DNA of 10,337 nucleotides from Prado023 sp032123675 (GTDB lineage Bacteria; Actinomycetota; Actinomycetes; S36-B12; CAIYMF01), in contig JAQBEX010000160.1 of the NCBI GenBank assembly GCA_032123675.1, positions 1-10,337 on the forward strand, given 5' to 3'. The translations under genes and the position numbers were made by a program. This document shows positions 5,228 through 10,337 of the stretch, piece after piece (position 1 is the stretch's first letter; the number at the start of each line of letters is the position of its first letter). The notes below the pieces were generated by a model. That model was not told the DNA's origin, did not search any database, and saw nothing but the letters and a program-made list of their open reading frames with translations.

Positions 5228-8200
5228 TCAGGCTGCGGCCGGTTGTGAGGCCTCGGTGGTCGGGACCTCACCGTCCGCCGGCTCACCGTCCACCGGCGCC
5301 TCGTCCGCCGGAGCCTCGTCGGCCGGCGGGACCTCCTCGGCCGGCACCTCCGCTGCCGACTCCCCCGTGATGCGCCGCTGCGCTGCGGCCGCACGATCCA
5401 GGGCCGCCTTGAGGTCGTCCTGGGCCCGGCCGTACGCAGCGAAGTCGCCGCCGGCCAGCGCCTGCTCGCCGGCGGTGTAGGCCGACTGGGCGTCCGCGAT
5501 GGCCTTCACGAGATCCGCCTGGGCATCGTCGGTGGGCTCGCCGCCGGAGCCGCCGGCACCCCCGCCGTCGCCGCCCTCTGGCTGTGGCCGTGGGGAGTCC
5601 TCGGAGAACACGGCGGCCAGCGCCTGCCCGAGGGTGTTCTCGAGCACCGTGATGTTGCCGTAGCTGACCAGCACCTTGCGCAGCAGCGGGTAGCCCTGCC
5701 CCTGCGCGGCCCGGACGTACACGGGCTCGACGTAGAGCAGGCCACCGCTGACCGGCAGCGAGAGCAGGTTGCCGAACTCGACGTCCGCGCCACCGCGGCG
5801 CAGCAGCGTCAACTGCTCGGCGATCGCGGGTTCGGACTCGAAGTTGTTCTGCACCTGGGTCGGTCCGGGCACGGTGGTGTTCCGCGGTAGCTGGAGCACC
5901 CGGATGGTCCCGTACGTGGGCCCCGGTGCGGAGTCGACGGCCATGAAGGCAGCCAACGTCTGACGTTTCAGCGGAGCGAACGTCGTCGTCAGCGAGAACT
6001 TCGGCTCGGTGGTGCCGGGCATCCGCAGCGTCAGGTAGTACGGCGGCTGCAGCGCGTTGACGGCGCGGTTCGTCGGGTCGATCGGGATGTTCCAGAAGTC
6101 CTGGCCGTTGTAGAAGCTGGCCGGGTCGGTCACGTGGTAGCGCGAGAGGATCGTGCGCTGGACCTTGAACAGGTCCTCGGGGTAGCGGAAGTGCGCCACG
6201 AGCTCCTCGGAGGCCTCCGACATCGGCGTGACCGTGTTGCCGAACGCCCTGCTCCAGGTCTGCAGCAGCGGGTCCTCGGGCTCCCAGGCGTAGAGGGTCA
6301 CGGTGCCGTCGAAGGCGTCGACCACGGCCTTGACCGAGTTGCGCAGGTAGTTGATCCGCGCGCTGGGCAGGGTGCCCACGGCACTCGAGGTGGCCGTGAT
6401 GGCGTCGGTGGTGGCCTCGTTGAGCGTGGTGCGCGACGAGTACGGGTAGGCGTTGGTCGTGGTGTAGCCGTCGATGATCCACTTGACCCGACCACCCACG
6501 ACGACGGGGTACGGGTCGCCGTCAGTGGTCAGCCACGGGGCCACCTTCGCCACACGGGTCTGGGGCTCCCGGTCGAACATGATCCGCGACTCGGAGTTCA
6601 CCAGCGAGCTGAGCACGATGTTCGGGTCCTGCATGCGGACCGCGAAGAGCAGCTTGTTGAAGATGTTGCCGACCGACACGCCGCCGGGGCCGTCGTAGGT
6701 GTTGTTCTTCTGGCCGCTGGCCGACTGGTCGTCGGGGAAGTCCAGCTCGCGGGGCTCAGCACCCTCCGGCGCACCCACGATGGAGTAGTCGGGGGAGTCT
6801 GCGCCGTAGTAGATCCGTGGCTGGTCGATCTCGAGCTCGCCGACGGTCGGGATGTCGGAGGCGAAGAAGTCCGGGCGGCCGTCGGACAACGACGTGTTGT
6901 CGTAGGCGGCCACCACGCCGTAGCCGTGCGTGTAGACCGCGTGGTCGTTGGCCCAGTTGCGCTCGCCGACGCCGTCGAGGTCCACCTCACGCACGGCGAT
7001 CACCGCACCACGCGTGCCGTCCTCCAGGGCGTAGCGGTCAACATCGAGAGTGTCCGGGAACGCGTAGAACCCACGGATCTGCTGCAGCTGACGGAAGGTC
7101 GGCGAGACAACGGCCGGGTCGAGCAGGCGGATGTTGTTCAGCGTGCCGGCGTCCTCCTTGAGCGTCTCGGCACTGGTCTCCCCCTCCCCGGAGTAGTCCT
7201 GGAACTGGGCGTCGGACAGTCCGTACGCATCCCGGGTGGCGTCGATGTTGCGCTGGATGAACTCCTGCTCGCGCACCAGCTCGGAGGGCTTGACCTGGAA
7301 CTGCTGGACCAGCGCGGGGTAGATGCCGCCGATCACGAGCGCGGAGACGGCCAGCAGGCCGGTGCCCACCAGCGGCAGGGTCCAGCCCTGGCGGAAGGCG
7401 TTGGCGAAGAACAGGACCGCGCAGACCAGGGCGATCACGACAAGGATGTTCTTGGCCGGCAGGACGGCGTTGACATCGCGGTACTTCAGCCCGGTGAAGC
7501 CCTCCACGAGCGGCTCGGCCTTGATCGCCAGGCCGTAGCGGTCCAGCCAGTAGCCAACTGCCTTGAGCAGCATGAACAGCCCACCGAGGATCGACAGCTG
7601 GACGTGCGCGGCCCGGCTCGTGCGGGGCGTGGGGCCCTGCAGGCGCAGCCCGCCATACACGTAGTGCGTGGCGGCGGCCATCATCAGGCACAGGATCAGC
7701 ATCGCGACCATGAACCCGAGCACGAAGCGCAGGAACGGGTACTGCAGCGCGAAGAAGCTGATGTCGGTGTTGAACTGCGGATCGGTCTGCCCGAACGGCG
7801 TGGAGTAGCGGAACGTCATGAACGCCTGCCACTGCGACGACGCCGACATGCCGGCCATCACGCCGAACAGGGTCGGAATGCCGATCAGGATCACCTTGTG
7901 GAACGGCTCCAGGCTGGCCCGGTAGCGCTCCAGGGAGATCTGCTCTGCGGACATGACCCCCATCTCGGGGCGCGACCGGAAGGCGAGCAGCATGGTCAGG
8001 CCCACGGCCGTGGCCATGAGCAGGCCGAACACGACGAAGAGCCCGAGCTGGGTGATCAGCAGCGTCGTGAACACCGATTGCTTGTCCAGCGACGCGTACC
8101 AGAGGAAGTCCGTGTAGAAGGTGGTGAAGATCATCAGCAGGATCCCGAGCACCCCGAGGATCACCAGGGTCGGGATCAGGGCGCTGGGACGCTTCGAGGG

Positions 8201-8248
8201 TGCGGCCGGGGCCGGGCGCGGGGACGACGGGGAGGGATCAAAGCTCAC
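5228..8248 (-). CDS. UPF0182 family membrane protein
   Basis: The 1006-residue product matches the UPF0182 (COG1615) family, large actinobacterial and cyanobacterial membrane proteins of unknown function; the two M. tuberculosis members are of similar size. Seven membrane helices lie near residues 24-44, 62-90, 118-137, 171-193, 216-236, 268-286 and 291-313. A long extracytoplasmic domain follows, beginning KPSELVREQEFIQRNIDATR (320-339) and holding the family hallmarks YTHGYGVVAAYDN, DGDPYPVVVGGRVKWIIDGY and RYPEDLFKVQRTILSRYHV. The C-terminus has a Gly-rich linker, an Ala-rich helical segment and an acidic Pro/Ala/Asp/Glu tail. The frame stays open to an ATG at 8434, but that would run antisense into the PPA1309 gene and is low in family similarity. 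I chose the GTG at 8248 (MSFDPSPS), preceded by a -10 box. Confidence 0.93.
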   Translation of the reverse strand: MSFDPSPSSPRPAPAAPSKRPSALIPTLVILGVLGILLMIFTTFYTDFLWYASLDKQSVFTTLLITQLGLFVVFGLLMATAVGLTMLLAFRSRPEMGVMSAEQISLERYRASLEPFHKVILIGIPTLFGVMAGMSASSQWQAFMTFRYSTPFGQTDPQFNTDISFFALQYPFLRFVLGFMVAMLILCLMMAAATHYVYGGLRLQGPTPRTSRAAHVQLSILGGLFMLLKAVGYWLDRYGLAIKAEPLVEGFTGLKYRDVNAVLPAKNILVVIALVCAVLFFANAFRQGWTLPLVGTGLLAVSALVIGGIYPALVQQFQVKPSELVREQEFIQRNIDATRDAYGLSDAQFQDYSGEGETSAETLKEDAGTLNNIRLLDPAVVSPTFRQLQQIRGFYAFPDTLDVDRYALEDGTRGAVIAVREVDLDGVGERNWANDHAVYTHGYGVVAAYDNTSLSDGRPDFFASDIPTVGELEIDQPRIYYGADSPDYSIVGAPEGAEPRELDFPDDQSASGQKNNTYDGPGGVSVGNIFNKLLFAVRMQDPNIVLSSLVNSESRIMFDREPQTRVAKVAPWLTTDGDPYPVVVGGRVKWIIDGYTTTNAYPYSSRTTLNEATTDAITATSSAVGTLPSARINYLRNSVKAVVDAFDGTVTLYAWEPEDPLLQTWSRAFGNTVTPMSEASEELVAHFRYPEDLFKVQRTILSRYHVTDPASFYNGQDFWNIPIDPTNRAVNALQPPYYLTLRMPGTTEPKFSLTTTFAPLKRQTLAAFMAVDSAPGPTYGTIRVLQLPRNTTVPGPTQVQNNFESEPAIAEQLTLLRRGGADVEFGNLLSLPVSGGLLYVEPVYVRAAQGQGYPLLRKVLVSYGNITVLENTLGQALAAVFSEDSPRPQPEGGDGGGAGGSGGEPTDDAQADLVKAIADAQSAYTAGEQALAGGDFAAYGRAQDDLKAALDRAAAAQRRITGESAAEVPAEEVPPADEAPADEAPVDGEPADGEVPTTEASQPAAA
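5231..5362 (-). repeat. Acidic low-complexity repeats in the UPF0182 tail
   Basis: The last ~44 codons before the stop encode degenerate repeats of the type PADEAPADEAPVDGEPADGE. The DNA shows matching GTCCGCCGGC / GTCGGCCGGC near-repeats. Family members often end in a variable acidic tail, so length differences between strains are expected here. Confidence 0.6.
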
Positions 8249-8261
8249 GACACCAAAACTA
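8249..8261 (-). promoter_or_regulatory. Predicted -10 box and leaderless start of the UPF0182 gene
   Basis: On the minus strand TAGTTT (8261-8256) fits TANNNT and is followed by seven bases and the GTG at 8248. This is the spacing expected for a leaderless transcript, and no Shine-Dalgarno sequence is present. The local AT-rich patch (8250-8270) stands out from the surrounding GC-rich DNA, which supports a promoter. Confidence 0.5.
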
Positions 8262-8432
8262 CCTGCATTTCGGACATCCCACTGACGACCCCCCTGCGGC
8301 TTACCGACTGAAGGGCCCGTTCTGTACGTGGACCTGACAGTCCGCAGGGTCGGGAGGGGCGCGCGGCGGGGCGCGCTGTCGGCCGGCCACGCAGGTTTCG
8401 GGTTCGGCCCGGTGGGCTGGAAGACTGCAGCC

Positions 8433-8957
8433 ATGGACGATCAGGAACTGCTTGCCGCCGCGATGGACATCGAGCGGCACGTGTCCGCGAACGGGTGGGA
8501 CCAGCCGGCCCTGCTGTTCGCGCTCGTGCCGACCGAGACGATCCGCGCCGACCAACCGGAGCTGGCCGAGCAGCTCGGCGTCACCGAGGAAGGTCCGGCG
8601 CTGACCACGTTCGAGCAGCCAGCGCCCCCCGACAACGAGGAGCTCGACGAGTTCCTCGCCCGGATCCAGTGGCCCCCCCAGGTCGCCGGTGCGGCGCTGG
8701 TCGTGGAGCGGATCGTGCTGCCGCCCGAGGCGGAGGCTGAGATCGCCGACCGGCCGGACGTCGCTGCAGCCGCACGCGCGCATCCTGCCGCGCAGGACAT
8801 GCGCATCGTCGTGGCGGTCATGCAGGACGGCGAGCAGATGAGCGTGCTGCGCCTGCGGGGCGCCGAGGACGGGCCCGACGCCGCCGACGACGAGGTGCTG
8901 ACCGGGGCCGACCTGGTTCCCGGCCTGTCCGAGGCGCTGGTCGCGACCTTCCGGTAG
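8433..8957 (+). CDS. PPA1309-family protein
   Basis: The 174-residue protein belongs, by its N-terminal pattern MDIERHVSANGWDQPALLFALVPT (starting at residue 11), to the PPA1309 family of small conserved actinobacterial proteins with no known activity. Further family-like parts are IQWPPQVAGAALVVERIVLP (78-97) and the acidic C-terminal half with MRIVVAVMQDGEQMSVLRLR (123-142). It has no membrane segment or signal peptide and is strongly acidic, so it should be a soluble cytoplasmic protein. The ATG at 8433 agrees with the family start; a longer frame from 8328 adds 35 low-complexity residues and overlaps the divergent promoter region. GGAAG at 8419-8423 is a weak possible ribosome site. It is divergent from UPF0182 and converges with the PDZ protease with 4 bases between the stops. 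Confidence 0.85.
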   Translation: MDDQELLAAAMDIERHVSANGWDQPALLFALVPTETIRADQPELAEQLGVTEEGPALTTFEQPAPPDNEELDEFLARIQWPPQVAGAALVVERIVLPPEAEAEIADRPDVAAAARAHPAAQDMRIVVAVMQDGEQMSVLRLRGAEDGPDAADDEVLTGADLVPGLSEALVATFR

Positions 8958-8961
8958 CGGG

Positions 8962-10272
8962 TCAGCGACCGGCCGCAGCCAGCCCTTCGCCGCACTGGGG
9001 GAGCTTCGTGGTCGGGTCCGCCGCCCACGCCTCCACGACGTCGCGGGCCTGGCCGAGGGTCTCCACCGGCACGACGGTCAGCCCATCGGGGATGGCTCCC
9101 ATCACCTCGTCGCAGTTGAGCTCCGGAGCCAGGAAGAGCTCCGCCCCAGCGTCCTTGGCACCGAGAAGTTTCTGCTGGATGCCGCCGATCGGACCGACGA
9201 TGCCCGCGGGGTCGATGGTCCCGGTCCCGGCGACGTGCTTGCCGCCGTTCAACTGGTCCTCGGTGAGCATGTCGATGATGGCCAGCGAGAACATCATCCC
9301 CGCGCTCGGTCCGCCGACCTCGGAGTCCGCGAAATCGATGTCGAACGGCGCCTGGAACGACATCCCGATCGACAGCCCGACGTACGGCTGAGCAGCTGCG
9401 TCGGGATCGATCGGGTCCGGGTTGGCCTCGGTGACCACCTCGAGCGTCAGCGCCGTCGGATCCTCGCCGGGCTCCTCGACGCGCAGGACCTCGAAGACGG
9501 CGGTGTCCCCGACCTCGCCCGCCCGGACCAGCTCGCCGACGTCCGCCGACGTCGCGACCCTCGTGCCGTTGACCGCGATGATCTGGTCACCGGCCTCGAC
9601 GATCCCGTCCGCCGGCGCACCACCATTCACGACGGTGACGACGGCCGCCTGCTCGGTCGGGATCCCCAGCTCGTTCATCGCCGCGGCGATCGAGTCCGAC
9701 TGCGACAGGGTGAACAGCTGGTCGTTGCGCTGCGCGACGTCCTCGCCCGAGACGTCCGGTCCGTAGATCGCCTCCCGCGGAACCACGGACGTGCTCTGCC
9801 CGACCCATCCGGCCAGCGCCTCGCCGAGGTACACCCCCTTGGTGGAACCTCCGCGCTCGGAGACCGTGACCATGTCCAGCGCGCCGTCGGTCGGGTAGGT
9901 GGTGGTCCCGGAGATGCTGATCAGGGGCTCGCCGTCCACCTCGCCGATCGTGTTGTACGTGGGCCCGGGGCTCAGCATGAGCAGCGGCAGCTTGACCACC
10001 GATCCGACCACGATCATGGCGATGCCGGCGAGCACCCCCCGGCGGATCGCCCGCGAGCGCCCGCGCTGCCGGGGCGTGCGTGGTGGCTGCCCGCCCCACC
10101 ACACCGTGAACCGGTCCCACCAGTTCAGTTTGGGGTGCGCGGCGGCGACGGCCGCATCGGCCACGGCCGGCGCGGCGCCTCCCGCATCGACCAGGGCCGC
10201 ATCGGCGGGGCCTCCTGCGGGGGGTCGCGGCTCAGCCGCATCCGGCCCGGGTCCCGCGTCCGGGTCAGTCAC
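8962..10272 (-). CDS. PDZ-domain Lon-like (S16) membrane protease, YlbL type
   Basis: The 436-residue protein is a membrane-tethered relative of Lon protease without the ATPase. In order it has an Ala/Pro-rich cytoplasmic tail (1-48), a basic region (64-78), one membrane helix (about 79-101), an SPGPTYNTIG segment typical of the family just after it, a PDZ domain (about 205-282) with GDQIIAVNG (228-236), and an S16 protease domain. The catalytic dyad is Ser323 in GGPSAGM and Lys368 in GPIGGIQQKLLGA, both present. The protease part should face outside and cleave or survey envelope proteins; substrates are unknown. The GTG start overlaps the end of the preceding minus-strand gene, so translation is coupled. 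M. tuberculosis Rv3194c is the same type and also neighbours a UPF0182 gene. Confidence 0.92.
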   Translation of the reverse strand: MTDPDAGPGPDAAEPRPPAGGPADAALVDAGGAAPAVADAAVAAAHPKLNWWDRFTVWWGGQPPRTPRQRGRSRAIRRGVLAGIAMIVVGSVVKLPLLMLSPGPTYNTIGEVDGEPLISISGTTTYPTDGALDMVTVSERGGSTKGVYLGEALAGWVGQSTSVVPREAIYGPDVSGEDVAQRNDQLFTLSQSDSIAAAMNELGIPTEQAAVVTVVNGGAPADGIVEAGDQIIAVNGTRVATSADVGELVRAGEVGDTAVFEVLRVEEPGEDPTALTLEVVTEANPDPIDPDAAAQPYVGLSIGMSFQAPFDIDFADSEVGGPSAGMMFSLAIIDMLTEDQLNGGKHVAGTGTIDPAGIVGPIGGIQQKLLGAKDAGAELFLAPELNCDEVMGAIPDGLTVVPVETLGQARDVVEAWAADPTTKLPQCGEGLAAAGR

Positions 10273-10337
10273 GGGGGCCGCCGGGGATCGGGCGGTTGAG
10301 CGCGTCGGCGAAGCGGGCGAGGTCCTTGGCGTCCTCC
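10265..10337 (-). CDS. C-terminal fragment of an unidentified gene upstream of the PDZ protease
   Basis: Only the last 23 codons are in the window, ending in PIPGGPRD and a TGA at 10267-10265. The frame shares eight bases (GTGACTGA) with the start of the PDZ protease gene, which is the typical tight overlap of an operon and supports it being a real gene. In other actinobacteria a zinc-dependent metalloprotease (DUF2342) gene often sits beside the PDZ protease, but the fragment holds no diagnostic motif, so I leave it unnamed. Confidence 0.6.
   Translation of the reverse strand, partial: EDAKDLARFADALNRPIPGGPRD

Noticed and set aside
4059..5480. A 473-codon plus-strand open frame antisense to the anchored hydrolase
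   Set aside because: It is shadow coding caused by high third-position GC; the minus strand has a full catalytic triad and a membrane anchor in order.
6134..8311. A 725-codon plus-strand open frame antisense to UPF0182
   Set aside because: It is rich in Arg, Gly, Val and His in the pattern produced by the complement of GC-rich coding DNA, has no recognisable domain, and the opposite strand holds a clear UPF0182 protein.
9235..10299. A 354-codon plus-strand open frame antisense to the PDZ protease
   Set aside because: Composition is Arg/Asp/His-rich without any motif, and the minus-strand protease is unmistakable.

Overview
The window is a GC-rich chromosomal segment from an actinobacterium. 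Three things support this: the gene set (UPF0182 membrane protein, PPA1309-family protein and membrane-anchored PDZ/Lon-like protease side by side), several GTG starts, and two probable leaderless starts placed about 7 nt behind TANNNT-type -10 boxes. I cannot name the genus. No IS element, phage gene, tRNA, rRNA or CRISPR array is visible, so this reads as ordinary chromosome with a few accessory-looking stretches.

Layout. Positions 1-224 hold the C-terminal end of a short-chain dehydrogenase (+). Positions 225-629 are non-coding and are filled by about 2.2 diverged tandem copies of a ~167 bp unit with a hairpin core. A minus-strand pair follows: a HipA-like kinase (1888-1007) and a DUF3037 protein (1010-630), overlapping by ATGA, with a perfect hairpin across the last stop codon. 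Positions 1889-2123 are a divergent promoter region carrying two 65 bp near-identical repeats and a partial one. Next comes a plus-strand pair: an alpha/beta hydrolase (2124-2918) and an EamA/DMT-type transporter (2915-4015), overlapping by GTGA. They converge, with a 1 bp gap, on a minus-strand pair made of a large UPF0182 protein (8248-5228) and a membrane-anchored alpha/beta hydrolase (5216-4017). Divergent from UPF0182 is a PPA1309-family gene (8433-8957). It converges, with a 4 bp gap, on a PDZ-domain Lon-like protease (10272-8962), whose start overlaps the end of a further minus-strand gene cut by the window edge.

How the genes may work together. UPF0182 and the PDZ/S16 protease are neighbours in many actinobacteria, including Mycobacterium tuberculosis Rv3193c and Rv3194c. 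That points to a shared but undefined envelope role. In this window a membrane-anchored hydrolase lies directly downstream of UPF0182. The HipA-like kinase keeps its catalytic residues but has no HipB-type DNA-binding partner; the DUF3037 protein takes that place. The coupling of a soluble hydrolase to an EamA exporter is suggestive, but the substrate is unknown.

The best leads for new biology are the structured ~167 bp tandem element at 243-604, whose hairpin shows one compensatory base-pair change between copies, and the HipA-like kinase/DUF3037 pair.
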